Shown piece after piece: positions 26,309 to 35,980 of a DNA stretch of 64,000 nt. Both the position numbers and the translations under genes were made by a program. Source of the DNA: Azospirillaceae bacterium. Its GTDB lineage: Bacteria > Pseudomonadota > Alphaproteobacteria > Azospirillales > Azospirillaceae. The stretch is from NCBI GenBank assembly GCA_031291675.1, contig JARLIO010000080.1, positions 1 through 64,000 on the forward strand. The letters are read 5' to 3'. The notes under the pieces were generated by a model, which ran no database searches, was not told the DNA's origin, and saw only the letters and a program-made list of their open reading frames with translations. Position 1 is the stretch's first letter. Every line of letters begins with the position of its first letter.

Positions 26309-26473
26309 GCCGTTAATCCGCCACTGGCCCGTCGTCAAGGCGCCTGGGCAGCCAGTACGGCGGGATCAATTGGGTCATCATGTCAGGAACCGGTAACGCG
26401 GGAGCACAGAACGGAAGGGATCCGGCTCACACCGCACCGCGATCGACGCGGCATCGCGCAAAGCCGGCCCCGT

Positions 26474-26935
26474 TCACTTGCGACCGAGGAACCGAGCCGC
26501 CAAGCTGCCGAGCAGGCTGGTCGGGGCCGCCGCTTCGCCGCCGGTCGCCGGAGCCGAAGTCTCCGAGGCCGAACCGTCCGTGGGCTTGCCCGCATCCGCC
26601 TTGACGGCGCGTGCCGGCTCGGTCTTCGCCAGAACACCGGTGATTGTGCTGCGAACCACCCGCACCCGGACATTTTCCGCAATTTCAACCGTGACGTCGT
26701 CTTCGGTACCAACCTTGACGACGGTTCCGACGATACCACCGCCGGTGACGACCCGGTCGCCGCGGCGCAGGGCCTCCAGCATCGTCTTGTGATCCTTGAC
26801 CTTCTTCTGCTGGGGCCGGATCAGCAGGAAATAGAAGACAACGAAGATCAGGACCAGCGGAAGAAATGACATGATGTCGACGCCGGCTGGTGCCGTTCCA
26901 CCCACGGCCTGGGCGTAGGCCGATGACACAAACAT
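26474..26935 (-). CDS. yajC: Preprotein translocase subunit YajC, with long C-terminal tail
   Basis: 153 aa; the ATG at 26935 follows GGGAGC. An N-terminal Ala-rich segment precedes one TM helix (SFLPLVLIFVVFYFLLIRPQQKKVKDH), then RGDRVVTGGGIVGTVVKVGTEDDVTVEIAENVRVRVVRSTITGVL. The family usually ends near 110 residues; here ~45 more Ala/Thr/Pro-rich residues follow, ending in a short hydrophobic helix (LLGSLAARFLGRK). Partner of SecDF; 165 bp ahead of the secD start. Confidence 0.94.
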   Translation of the reverse strand: MFVSSAYAQAVGGTAPAGVDIMSFLPLVLIFVVFYFLLIRPQQKKVKDHKTMLEALRRGDRVVTGGGIVGTVVKVGTEDDVTVEIAENVRVRVVRSTITGVLAKTEPARAVKADAGKPTDGSASETSAPATGGEAAAPTSLLGSLAARFLGRK

Positions 26936-27194
26936 AAAGGTGCTCCCTTCGGATCGCAGTCGCGCGGTCCGCGGGACTATAACCGGATCGGCGGCTCATG
27001 CAATCGAAACCGGCAGCCCGCCGCTGCGGCCCGAAGCCCCGGCGCGCCCCGGCCCGCCTGCACAATAACAAGACCCGGTACGACAACGCCAAGGGGCACC
27101 CTTGCTGGCCGGATCGCTCTGGTCTAGGTTTCGCTCCCCCGGTGACCGCGGAGGGGTCGCGGACCGGCACAGGGTATGGACAAAGAGAGGGGCG

Positions 27195-28094
27195 ATGACC
27201 GACCAGGATCCACAGCTCGTGGTGCTGCTGACCCGAATTGCCGAGGCCCTGGAACGGCTGGCGCCACCGCCCCCGCCGCCGGCCCGCGTTGATGCCGCCG
27301 ATGCCTTCGTGTGGCACGCCGACAGCGCCCGATTGCTGGCGGTTCCGGTCGTCAACCGGGTCGAGCTGCCGCTGCTCCAGGGGATCCAGCGTCAACGTGA
27401 CATCCTCATGGCCAACACGCGGCAATTCGCCCGGGGCCTGCCGGCCAACAATGCCCTGCTGTGGGGGGCGCGTGGCATGGGGAAAAGCTCGCTGGTCAAG
27501 GCGGTTCACGCCGCGATCAATCGCGAACGCGGCGACGAGGAACCGCCGGCGGCCCTGGCCCTGGTCGAGATCCACCGCGAGGACATTCCCTCGCTGCCCC
27601 GACTCCTGATTCTGCTGCGCGCCTCGACCCGGCGCTTCCTGCTGTTCTGCGACGATCTATCGTTTGATCAGGAGGACGCGACCTACAAGTCGCTGAAAGC
27701 GGTTCTGGAAGGCGGGATCGAGGGGCGGCCGGACAATGTGCTGTTCTACGCCACGTCCAACCGACGCCACCTGATGGCCCGCGACATGATCGACAACGAA
27801 CGCTCGACCGCGATCAACCCCCACGAGGCGGTCGAAGAGAAGGTTTCGCTGTCCGATCGCTTCGGCTTGTGGCTTGGGTTCCACAACTGCGATCAGCCGA
27901 CCTTCTTTGCGATGATCGATGGCTATGCCCGACGCTTCGGATTGGCACTGCCGACCGAACAGCTGCATGCCGAGGCGGTCGAATGGTCGATGACGCGCGG
28001 CGGACGCTCCGGCCGCGTCGCCTGGCAGTTCATTCAGGATCTGGCCGGACGCCATGGCCGCCGGCTCGACATCACGGCACCGGACGCGCCGTAA
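27195..28094 (+). CDS. DUF815 family P-loop ATPase
   Basis: 299 aa from the ATG at 27195 with AGAGAGGGG upstream. Walker A is WGARGMGKSSLV (~residues 95-106), Walker B is RRFLLFCDDLSF, and TSNRRHLMARDM is the sensor-1-like segment that defines this family; KVSLSDRFGLWLGFHNCDQPTFF is also typical. Cytoplasmic AAA-like ATPase of unknown function, often encoded beside yajC-secDF in this group of bacteria, as here (divergent). No substrate can be inferred. Confidence 0.88.
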   Translation: MTDQDPQLVVLLTRIAEALERLAPPPPPPARVDAADAFVWHADSARLLAVPVVNRVELPLLQGIQRQRDILMANTRQFARGLPANNALLWGARGMGKSSLVKAVHAAINRERGDEEPPAALALVEIHREDIPSLPRLLILLRASTRRFLLFCDDLSFDQEDATYKSLKAVLEGGIEGRPDNVLFYATSNRRHLMARDMIDNERSTAINPHEAVEEKVSLSDRFGLWLGFHNCDQPTFFAMIDGYARRFGLALPTEQLHAEAVEWSMTRGGRSGRVAWQFIQDLAGRHGRRLDITAPDAP

Positions 28095-28126
28095 TTCCCG
28101 GCGCCGGCGCTGTTTGACCGCTGTTT

Positions 28127-28156
28127 CCCCGCCCCGCGCAAACCCGCCGGGCGGGG
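28127..28156. terminator. Terminator between convergent genes
   Basis: CCCCGCCC (28127-28134) pairs perfectly with GGGCGGGG (28149-28156) around a 14-nt loop, between the DUF815 stop and the LytM lipoprotein stop. Confidence 0.6.
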
Positions 28157-28161
28157 ATCGT

Positions 28162-29505
28162 CTAGCCGGCGGTGTGACCTTCCATCAGATCATGCGGATC
28201 GACCGGCTGGCTGTTACGCCGGATTTCGAAATGCAGCTGCGGCTCGTTGACATTGCCGCTGGCGCCAACGGTGCCAATGACCTGGCCACGGGTCACTTTC
28301 GCGCCGCGACGCACCTGCAGCTCTTCCAGATGTGCGTAAGCCGTCATCCAGCCGTCGGCGTGGCGCAACAAGAGCAGATTGCCAAAGCCGCGCAGCTCAT
28401 TGCCGGCATACGCGACGACACCGTTCTCCGCCGCACGCACCGGGGTGCCGCGCGGCGCGGCGATATTGACACCGTCATTGTGCAGACCGTCGGGCTTTGA
28501 GCCGAAATCGGACAGCACATTGCCATGGATCGGCCATAGAAAACGTCGGCCGGCCCGTGGCGGTGGGGACGGAACCGCCTCCGGGGCTGCCGCGACGGCC
28601 GCACCTTTGTTGCCATCGGACTCCCGGGCGGGCTCGGACGCCGCTTCCGATGCCGCCGGCCGTGCCGGCGAACCGGTTTTCGCCGGTTCGGCCCGAGCAG
28701 CCTCGCCACCGGACGGCTCAGGCTTGGCCCCGGGTGGCGGCAGCAAGGTTGCCGGCCCCAGGGTGCGCGGCTCATGGGCGTCGGCGGCGGGACGTTCCGC
28801 AGGCTCCGGGGCCGCCGGCGGTGGGGCTGCCGGTGGCGGCGCTGCGGCCGCTCCCGGTGGCGGCGCCAATTCGGTCGTTGTGACCGACCCGGGTGATGAT
28901 GCGCCGGACGGGCGGGAGGAATCGCCCGCGACCGTAACCGGCGGCAGTGCCGTTGCGCCGCCCGGGACGGGGCGGGCGACGGTTGCAGCCGGGGGCGCCC
29001 GGTCCGCCCCGCCGGGGCCCCCGGGAATCCGCAACACCTGACCGACCAGAATCTTGTAAGGCGGCGCGAGATTGTTGAGCTGGACCAGGACGCTGGAGTC
29101 GATCCGGTAGGTATGCGCGATCCCGAACAGGGTTTCGCCGCGGCGGACGGTGTGCAAACGCACGGCCGGCAACATCAGTTGTTGCCCCGGTGACAGCTTA
29201 TAGGGCGGCGTCAAATGATTGGTTTCGATCAGATCGCGCCGCGACACCTCGTAGCGTCGGGCGATGACGTCGAGCGTCTCATCAGATCCAACGACAATCG
29301 CGCTGGGCGGCGCCACGGCCAGCGGGGGCTCATTCCCAGGACCCGGGTTGGAACCCGGCGCGGCACAAGCCGACAACAGCGCCATCATCAATGCGGTCAG
29401 AGCGCGGGCAACGCCCCGGGATCGCCCCCGGTTGAATCCCCGAATCCCCGCACCCCGAGAAACCGCACCGCATCGCGCAACACCGGGCCGAATCGAACGG
29501 GTCAC
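28162..29505 (-). CDS. LysM-LytM (M23-type) lipoprotein, probable amidase activator (NlpD-like)
   Basis: 447 aa using the GTG at 29505, chosen for its GGAGAGG four bases upstream. A lipoprotein signal ends in LMMALLSAC. Two LysM domains follow (ETLDVIARRYEVSRRDLIETNHL and HTVRRGETLFGIAHTYRI), then ~170 residues of Pro/Ala linker, then a LytM domain. In the LytM domain the metal site is degenerate: HNDGVNIA has Asn where catalytic enzymes have Asp, and the HxH motif reads QLH. That pattern fits non-catalytic amidase activators such as NlpD, EnvC and DipM. Downstream of surE, as nlpD often is, although pcm is missing between them. Confidence 0.87.
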   Translation of the reverse strand: MTRSIRPGVARCGAVSRGAGIRGFNRGRSRGVARALTALMMALLSACAAPGSNPGPGNEPPLAVAPPSAIVVGSDETLDVIARRYEVSRRDLIETNHLTPPYKLSPGQQLMLPAVRLHTVRRGETLFGIAHTYRIDSSVLVQLNNLAPPYKILVGQVLRIPGGPGGADRAPPAATVARPVPGGATALPPVTVAGDSSRPSGASSPGSVTTTELAPPPGAAAAPPPAAPPPAAPEPAERPAADAHEPRTLGPATLLPPPGAKPEPSGGEAARAEPAKTGSPARPAASEAASEPARESDGNKGAAVAAAPEAVPSPPPRAGRRFLWPIHGNVLSDFGSKPDGLHNDGVNIAAPRGTPVRAAENGVVAYAGNELRGFGNLLLLRHADGWMTAYAHLEELQVRRGAKVTRGQVIGTVGASGNVNEPQLHFEIRRNSQPVDPHDLMEGHTAG

Positions 29506-29813
29506 AACACCTCTCCCACGAAAACTCCCGATGAAGAACGCCATCGACCCGTCACCACGGCTCGCCCGCCACCGGCGCCGATGGCATCGCAAGACAGCCA
29601 CAGTCCGGCCGTCCGGCGCAAGCCGATCCGCTCGCGGAGCGACGCCTGACAAAATCCCGCATTTCTTCGATCATGGCCACCTCCCGCGGCACATCCCGCA
29701 GCGACGGTCATGATAGCGGCAGGCTGTGCCAAATAAGCGACAATGGCTGGCACGGCCCGGCTCACCATTGCCGCCGCCGCATGACGACCGGTCCGGAGGG
29801 CAGGACCATGGCC

Positions 29814-30617
29814 TCAAAGCGTATCCCAGGGCCCCGCGAACGCCGGTTTCAGCGTCGTCAGCGTCGCCCCGTGGGTCAGATCCAGATGCAACGGCGTGAC
29901 CGAAATCCCGCCGCCTTTGACCACGGCGACATCGGTATCGGCGGTAACGTCCGCCTCGCCCCGCAACTGGCCGATCCAGAAATAGGTCTGGCCACGGGGA
30001 TCGACCCGCTCGGTCAAATCATCACTGACCTTGCGCTTGCCGTGACGCACGACCTTGATCCCGCGAACCGCCGACGCCGGACATGCCGGAAAATTGACAT
30101 TCAGCAAGACATTGGCGGGCCAACCGGACAATACCGCCCGCCGGATCACGTCCGCGCCCCACTGCTCCGCCGTCGCCCACTGCACCGGATCACCATTGTC
30201 GCCGATATCGAGACTGAGAGCGATCGAGGGCACATCGAGCAGCGTCGCCTCCATCGCCGCGGCAATGGTCCCGGAATAGGTCACGTCCTCGCCGATATTG
30301 CTGCCGTGATTGACCCCCGACAGCACCAGATCCGGCTTGCGGTCACGCAGGACGTGGTTGATGGCCAACAGCACGCAATCGGTCGGCGTGCCATCGACCG
30401 CGAAGCGGCGCTCGTCCAGTTTGCGCAGCCGCAACGGACGGCGCAGCGTCAAGGAATGGCTGGCGCCCGACTGTTCGACCTCGGGGGCGACGATCCAGAC
30501 ATCCGAGGACAGCGTCCGGGCGATCCGTTCCAGCACTTTCAGACCAGGGGCCTGAATACCATCGTCATTGGAAAGCAGGATTCGAAGGTGCGACGGATCG
30601 CGAACCGCATCAGCCAT
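29814..30617 (-). CDS. surE: 5'-nucleotidase SurE
   Basis: 267 aa from the ATG at 30617, which overlaps the last codons of serS (ATGGCTGA shared), indicating coupling; a TTG at 30626 is also in frame. [16 protein letters not shown] carries the metal-binding Asp pair, [15 protein letters not shown] and [28 protein letters not shown] are hallmark motifs. A divalent-metal nucleoside monophosphatase associated with stationary-phase survival. Confidence 0.96.
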   Translation of the reverse strand: MADAVRDPSHLRILLSNDDGIQAPGLKVLERIARTLSSDVWIVAPEVEQSGASHSLTLRRPLRLRKLDERRFAVDGTPTDCVLLAINHVLRDRKPDLVLSGVNHGSNIGEDVTYSGTIAAAMEATLLDVPSIALSLDIGDNGDPVQWATAEQWGADVIRRAVLSGWPANVLLNVNFPACPASAVRGIKVVRHGKRKVSDDLTERVDPRGQTYFWIGQLRGEADVTADTDVAVVKGGGISVTPLHLDLTHGATLTTLKPAFAGPWDTL

Positions 30618-31884
30618 GAGTTTCAATCTTTGTTAGGCCACCCATGTAGGGGTGCAGGACTTCCGGCACCAGGATGGATCCGTCGCTTTGCTGATAATTC
30701 TCCAGCACCGCAACCAACGCCCGGCCCACCGCGACGCCGGAGCCATTGAGCGTGTGCACGAATCGCGTCGCCTTGTCACCGCGCGCCCGGCACCGGGCCT
30801 TCATGCGCCGCGCCTGGAAATCGCCGCAGTTGGAGCAGCTCGAGATTTCGCGGTAGGTGTTCTGCCCCGGCAGCCAGACTTCGAGGTCATAGGTCTTCTG
30901 CGCCGCGAAGCCGAGGTCACCGGTGCACAGCGTGACGGTGCGAAACGGCAGTCCCAGCCGCGTCAGCACCGTTTCGGCGGCCTGGGTCATCCGTTCATGT
31001 TCCGCCTGACTGTCGTCGGGGCTGGTGATCGAAACCATTTCGACCTTCCAGAACTGATGCTGGCGGATCATGCCCCTGGTATCGCGGCCCGCAGCGCCGG
31101 CCTCGGCCCGGAAACACGGCGTCAGCGCGGTCAGACGCAGCGGCAGCTCCTCCAGATCCAGGATCTGGTCAGCCGCCAGATTGGTCAGCGGCACCTCGGC
31201 GGTCGGGATCAGCCAAAGACCGGTTTCGGTGCGAAACAGATCTTCGGCGAATTTCGGTAACTGACTGGTGCCATAGAGCGCCTCGGTACGGACCATCAGC
31301 GGCGGCGACACCTCGGTATAGCCGTGCTCGCGCGTGTGCAGATCAAGCATGAACTGGCCCAGGGCGCGTTCCAGCCGCGCCAGCGCGCCGCGCAGCACGG
31401 TGAAACGGGCTCCCGACAGCTTGGCCGCCGCGGCGAAATCCATCAAGCCCAGCGCCTCGCCGAGATCGTAATGCTCCTTGGCGCCGACCAGTGCCACCGG
31501 GGTGCCGACCCGACGCAACTCGACATTGCCCGACTCATCAGGCCCGTCGGGCACGTCCTCCGCCGGAAGATTGGGCAGCGTCGCCAGAATCTGGTCCAGC
31601 GAGGCGCCCAATTGGCGATCCTCTTCCTCCAGGGCCGGCGTGCGTTCCTTGATGGCAGCGACCTCGGCAACCAGGTCCGCGGCATCGCGGCCCTGCTTGA
31701 GCGCCTGCCCGATCCCCTTCGACGCCTCGTTGCGCCGGCTTTGCAACTCCTGCAAGGTGGTCTGCACCGCACGGCGACGCACATCAAGGTCGAGCACGAC
31801 AGCCGCCGCCGGCGCCGACCCTTTACGGGTCAGACCGTCATCGAAGGCGGCGGGATTGTCACGGATCCAACGCAAATCGAACAT
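30610..31884 (-). CDS. serS: Seryl-tRNA synthetase
   Basis: 424 aa from the ATG at 31884 ([18 protein letters not shown]). N-terminal antiparallel coiled-coil arm (~30-100), then class II motifs: motif 2 around [30 protein letters not shown] and motif 3 in [29 protein letters not shown] binds substrate. Charges tRNA-Ser. Overlaps surE by 8 nt. Confidence 0.98.
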   Translation of the reverse strand: MFDLRWIRDNPAAFDDGLTRKGSAPAAAVVLDLDVRRRAVQTTLQELQSRRNEASKGIGQALKQGRDAADLVAEVAAIKERTPALEEEDRQLGASLDQILATLPNLPAEDVPDGPDESGNVELRRVGTPVALVGAKEHYDLGEALGLMDFAAAAKLSGARFTVLRGALARLERALGQFMLDLHTREHGYTEVSPPLMVRTEALYGTSQLPKFAEDLFRTETGLWLIPTAEVPLTNLAADQILDLEELPLRLTALTPCFRAEAGAAGRDTRGMIRQHQFWKVEMVSITSPDDSQAEHERMTQAAETVLTRLGLPFRTVTLCTGDLGFAAQKTYDLEVWLPGQNTYREISSCSNCGDFQARRMKARCRARGDKATRFVHTLNGSGVAVGRALVAVLENYQQSDGSILVPEVLHPYMGGLTKIETHG

Positions 31885-31964
31885 GGGGCACGCCAACACC
31901 AATACCGGGACGCCGGTTATAGTGCGCCGCCCGCGACCTGGCAACCGGTGGCGTAACACCAAGC

Positions 31965-31990
31965 CGCTTTGATCGTGGCCGATCAAAGCG
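31965..31990 (-). terminator. Hairpin downstream of tatC
   Basis: Perfect 11-bp stem (CGCTTTGATCG, loop TGGC, CGATCAAAGCG) in the gap between tatC and serS. It probably ends the tatBC transcript; no T-run follows. Confidence 0.6.
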
Positions 31991-32165
31991 AAGCTCAGGC
32001 GCCGGCGCGCCCACCCAGGCGCTTGGCTCCGCGCCCCTGGGGGCGCGCGGTCGCGGTCGCGACCGGGACCAGCCCGCGATCAGCGTGACGGATCGCGGAT
32101 CGAGAACGGCGGCGACGGCCACCGCGGCCCGCCAGGGCCGAAGCCGGCATCGAGATTATTGCCGG

Positions 32166-32984
32166 TTACTCCGGTTTGCTCCCTGCAGCGGCGTCTTCGG
32201 CTTCGCGCTCGGCGCGCTGGCGTTCGATATAGCGGGCGGCCCAGATCGAGATCTCATAGAGCAGCAGCAGCGGGATCGCGAGGCTGATCTGGCTGATGAC
32301 ATCGGGTGGCGTCAGCACCGCGGCGATGATGAACATGGCCACAATGGCATAACGGCGCTTGGCCGCCAGCGTTTGCGACGTGACCAACCCGACCCGGGCC
32401 AATAGCGACAACAACACAGGAAGCTGGAACGCGATGCCGAAGGCAAAGATCAGCGTCATGACCAGCGACAGATATTCACCGACCCGGGCTTCGAACTGGA
32501 TGGGCAGGCCGTTATTATCGATCGGCATGCTTTCGAAACTGAGGAAGAACCGCCACGCCATCGGGAAGACGACATAGTAGACCAGGGCACCGCCCATGAA
32601 GAACAGAACCGGCGTCGCGACGATAAAGGGCAAGAAGGCCCGTTTCTCGTTGCGGTAAAGGCCGGGCGCGACGAACATCCAGATCTGGGTGGCGATCACC
32701 GGAAAGGAAACGAAACACGCAGCCCAGAAAGACACTCGGACATAGGTGAAAAACGCTTCAGTCAACCCGGTATAGATCATCCGCCGGCCCTGCCCCTCCA
32801 GGATGTGCGCCAGAGGGCTGACCAGAAATGAATAGATATCCCGCGAAAATGCGTAACAGATCAGAAACGCCGCCAGCAGGGCAAGGCCGGAATACATAAG
32901 GCGGTTGCGCAGCTCGATCAAATGATCAAGCAGAGGCATTTTCGAATCGTCGATGTTATTTTCCTTGGACAAGGCGTTGCTCAC
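32166..32984 (-). CDS. tatC: Sec-independent protein translocase TatC
   Basis: 272 aa with a GTG start that overlaps the tatB stop (GTGA). Six TM segments; MPLLDHLIELRNRLMYSGLALLAAF, the conserved first periplasmic loop, FVAPGLYRNEKRAFLPFIVATPVLFFMGGALVYYVVFP, and FGIAFQLPVLLSLLARVGLVT are diagnostic. Binds twin-arginine signal peptides together with TatB. Confidence 0.97.
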   Translation of the reverse strand: MSNALSKENNIDDSKMPLLDHLIELRNRLMYSGLALLAAFLICYAFSRDIYSFLVSPLAHILEGQGRRMIYTGLTEAFFTYVRVSFWAACFVSFPVIATQIWMFVAPGLYRNEKRAFLPFIVATPVLFFMGGALVYYVVFPMAWRFFLSFESMPIDNNGLPIQFEARVGEYLSLVMTLIFAFGIAFQLPVLLSLLARVGLVTSQTLAAKRRYAIVAMFIIAAVLTPPDVISQISLAIPLLLLYEISIWAARYIERQRAEREAEDAAAGSKPE

Positions 32985-33541
32985 CCTTGATGCTCGGCCG
33001 GATCTGCGGCCAGATGTTTCGTGGCAACGGCCTTCTGAACCGCGACCGCGGGCGCCGGGACGGTCTCATCGGTGCCGAATTCGATCGGGGTCGCGAGAGC
33101 CGCCGCGGGACGCTCAAGCGGCAGGTCCTGCCCGGGCGGCGGCAGTGGCGCACCCTCGGCATTGACGGTCGGGGCATTGACGGTCGGGGCATCGATTGCC
33201 GGGGCATCGATCACGCGGGCATCGCCCGCGGGCGCCGGCTCCGGCACGGGCGGGATCGGCGGCGCGAACGCCCCGGCAATCGACCCGGTCGGGTCGATCA
33301 ACTGTTCCATCGCCGCCGGCGTCGCCTTCGCGTGCAAGGCTTCGGCCTGCTTGCGCAGTTCGGAGAGCTCCGCCTCGCGAACCATATCATCGATCCCGGT
33401 CTGGAATTCCCGGGCCAGCATCCGCGCCTTGCGGGTCCATTGACCAAGCGTCATCAGAACCTTGGGAAGATCCTTCGGCCCGATCACCACCAGGGCCACG
33501 GCCGCGATCAAGGCCAATTCCGGCCAGGCAATATCGAACAT
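32981..33541 (-). CDS. tatB: Sec-independent protein translocase TatB
   Basis: 186 aa from the ATG at 33541. MFDIAWPELALIAAVALVVIGPKDLPKVLMTLGQWTRKARMLAREF is the TatB membrane hairpin and amphipathic helix. The C-terminal ~100 residues are Pro/Ala-rich and include a pentapeptide repeat (33159-33218) absent from most TatB proteins. tatA, which normally precedes tatB, is not found upstream. Confidence 0.93.
   Translation of the reverse strand: MFDIAWPELALIAAVALVVIGPKDLPKVLMTLGQWTRKARMLAREFQTGIDDMVREAELSELRKQAEALHAKATPAAMEQLIDPTGSIAGAFAPPIPPVPEPAPAGDARVIDAPAIDAPTVNAPTVNAEGAPLPPPGQDLPLERPAAALATPIEFGTDETVPAPAVAVQKAVATKHLAADPAEHQG
33159..33218. repeat. 15-bp tandem repeat inside tatB
   Basis: Four 15-bp units: two identical (33159-33173, 33174-33188) and two diverged (33189-33203, 33204-33218), encoding (N/D)AP(T/A)(V/I)-like pentapeptides. 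In-frame expansion of a disordered tail. Confidence 0.85.
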
Positions 33542-33781
33542 ACGCGTTTCACTCTCTCGGACGGGCACCCGGACGGGATCAGCGGCGATGGATGGTTCCA
33601 CAACCACGGTCCCGCGTCGTCTGCTGACGACGGTTGATCAGGCCACGACGAACCATGGCCGGAACCGCCACCAGAGGCCGCCGCGGATCATGGCAGAAAC
33701 CCCCCAGCCCCGCAACGGCGCGGCGACCACGGCGCGGCGACCGCGTTGCCATGCTTCACCGTCCCGCGACCGCCCCCCCCC

Positions 33782-35935
33782 TCAGGCCGCCTGTTTGCGT
33801 TTGATCAGCAAACCCAGGATGTCGTGTGCCGCCTTGGGGATGTTGGTGCCCGGCCCGAACACCGCGGCGACGCCGTCGCGATACAGCCCCTCATAATCCT
33901 GTGGCGGGATCACGCCGCCGCAGACCACCAGGATATCGGACGCGCCCTGGCTCCTCAAAGCCGCGATCAAGGCCGGAACCAGGGTCTTATGCCCCGCGGC
34001 CAGGCTGGAGACGCCGACGATATGAACATCGTTCTCGATCGCCTGACGCGCGGCCTCGTCCGGGGTCTGGAACAGGGGGCCGACATCGACATCGAAACCG
34101 ATATCGGCAAAGGCCGTCGCGATCACCTTGGCGCCCCGGTCGTGGCCGTCCTGGCCCATCTTGACCACGAGCAGGCGCGGTCGCCGCCCCTCAGCCTCGG
34201 CAAAGGCCGCGACCTCGTGCCGGATCGCCGCAAAACCAGGATCCTCGGCATAGGCCCCGCCGTAAACGCCCGACACGGAACGGATCGTGGCACGATGGCG
34301 GGTGAACACCGTCTCGAGCGCCGACGAGATTTCGCCGACGGTCGCGCGGGCCCGCGTGGCCACGATCGCCAGAGCAAGCAGATTGCCCGTCCCCGCGGCG
34401 GCATTTCGGGTCAATTCGTCCAAGGCGGTGCGGCAGGCCTTTTCGTCACGGTCATGGCGCAACCGGTGCAACCGCGCCACCTGGCCGTCGCGGACCACGG
34501 TATTATCGATATCGAGCACCTCGACCGCATCGGCCTGATCGGTGCGGTATTTGTTGACGCCGACCACCGTCTCCTCGGCGCGATCGACCCGCGCCTGACG
34601 CAGCGCCGCGGCCTCCTCGATCCGCAGCTTGGGCAGGCCGCTTTCGACCGCCTTGGTCATCCCGCCCAACTGTTCGACCTCATTGATCAGGATCCGCGCC
34701 TGATCGGCCAGGGATCGGGTCAGGGATTCGATATAATACGACCCACCCAGCGGATCGATGACGTGGGGGATCCCGGTTTCCTCGGCCACGATCAATTGGG
34801 TATTGCGGGCAATACGGGCCGAGGTCACCGTCGGCAGCCCCAGCGCCTCATCAAACGCATTGGTATGCAGCGACTGGGTCCCGCCCAGCACCGCGGCCAA
34901 GGCCTCGATCGTGGTGCGGATGACATTGTTCTGGGGATCCTGTTCGGTCAGGCTGACGCCCGAGGTCTGGCAATGGGTCCGCAAGGCGAGCGAGCGCGGA
35001 TCCTGCGGCTGAAATTTCTCGGCCATCAGTTGCGCCCACAACAGCCGCGCCGCCCGCAGTTTCGCGATTTCCATGAAGAAATTCATGCCGATCGCGAAGA
35101 AAAAGCTGAGCCGCGGCGCGAAGGCGTCGACCTTCAAGCCTTTCGACAAGGCGACCCGGACATATTCCAGCCCATCGGCCAGGGTGTAGGCGAGTTCCTG
35201 GACCGCGGTCGCCCCGGCCTCCTGCATGTGATAGCCGGAAATCGAGATCGAATTGAATTTCGGCATATGCTGCGCCGTGTATTCGATGATGTCGGCCACG
35301 ATCCGCATGCTCGGCCCGGGCGGGTAGATATAGGTGTTGCGGACCATGAACTCCTTGAGGATATCGTTCTGGATCGTCCCCGACAGCCGCGCCGGCGGCA
35401 CCCCCTGCTCTTCCGCGGCGACGATATAACCGGCCAGAATCGGCAGCACCGCGCCGTTCATCGTCATTGATACGCTCATCTTGTCGAGCGGAATGCCGTC
35501 AAACAGGGCCTTCATGTCCTCGACACTGTCGATGGCCACCCCGGCCTTGCCGACATCGCCGACAACCCGGGGATGATCCGAATCGTAACCGCGATGGGTC
35601 GCCAGATCGAACGCAACCGAAAGCCCCATCTGCCCCGCGGCCAGATTCTGCTTGTAAAAGGCGTTGGAGGCCTCGGCCGTGGAAAACCCGGCATATTGCC
35701 GGATCGTCCAGGGCCGATGCGCATACATCGTCGCCCGCGGCCCGCGGAGATAGGGCGGAAACCCGGGCATCCCGCCCAAATCCAACCCGTCGAGATCGGC
35801 CTTGGTATAAAGCGGCTTGACCGTGATCCCTTCCGGCGTCCGCCACGACAGGTCCTCGATACGGCCCGAGGCTCCGATATCCTTGGCCGCCAGGGCCGCC
35901 CAATCGGCCAGTGTCGGTTCCGGAAAGTCAGTCAT
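33782..35935 (-). CDS. scpA: Methylmalonyl-CoA mutase, large-subunit type
   Basis: 717 aa; the ATG follows GGGGA. The N-terminal TIM barrel includes [43 protein letters not shown] and [24 protein letters not shown]. The C-terminal B12 domain has the DxHxxG motif [29 protein letters not shown]. Interconverts (R)-methylmalonyl-CoA and succinyl-CoA. Full-length catalytic type, so a homodimer or a partner from elsewhere is possible. Last gene of pccB-pccA-mutase, all on the minus strand; the epimerase and the MeaB chaperone are not in the window. Its stop codon abuts a run of nine C. Confidence 0.96.
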   Translation of the reverse strand: MTDFPEPTLADWAALAAKDIGASGRIEDLSWRTPEGITVKPLYTKADLDGLDLGGMPGFPPYLRGPRATMYAHRPWTIRQYAGFSTAEASNAFYKQNLAAGQMGLSVAFDLATHRGYDSDHPRVVGDVGKAGVAIDSVEDMKALFDGIPLDKMSVSMTMNGAVLPILAGYIVAAEEQGVPPARLSGTIQNDILKEFMVRNTYIYPPGPSMRIVADIIEYTAQHMPKFNSISISGYHMQEAGATAVQELAYTLADGLEYVRVALSKGLKVDAFAPRLSFFFAIGMNFFMEIAKLRAARLLWAQLMAEKFQPQDPRSLALRTHCQTSGVSLTEQDPQNNVIRTTIEALAAVLGGTQSLHTNAFDEALGLPTVTSARIARNTQLIVAEETGIPHVIDPLGGSYYIESLTRSLADQARILINEVEQLGGMTKAVESGLPKLRIEEAAALRQARVDRAEETVVGVNKYRTDQADAVEVLDIDNTVVRDGQVARLHRLRHDRDEKACRTALDELTRNAAAGTGNLLALAIVATRARATVGEISSALETVFTRHRATIRSVSGVYGGAYAEDPGFAAIRHEVAAFAEAEGRRPRLLVVKMGQDGHDRGAKVIATAFADIGFDVDVGPLFQTPDEAARQAIENDVHIVGVSSLAAGHKTLVPALIAALRSQGASDILVVCGGVIPPQDYEGLYRDGVAAVFGPGTNIPKAAHDILGLLIKRKQAA

Positions 35936-35980
35936 CAGAAGTCCCCTTTGGTTCCACAGGACGAGGGTCGCAGGGCGGGC

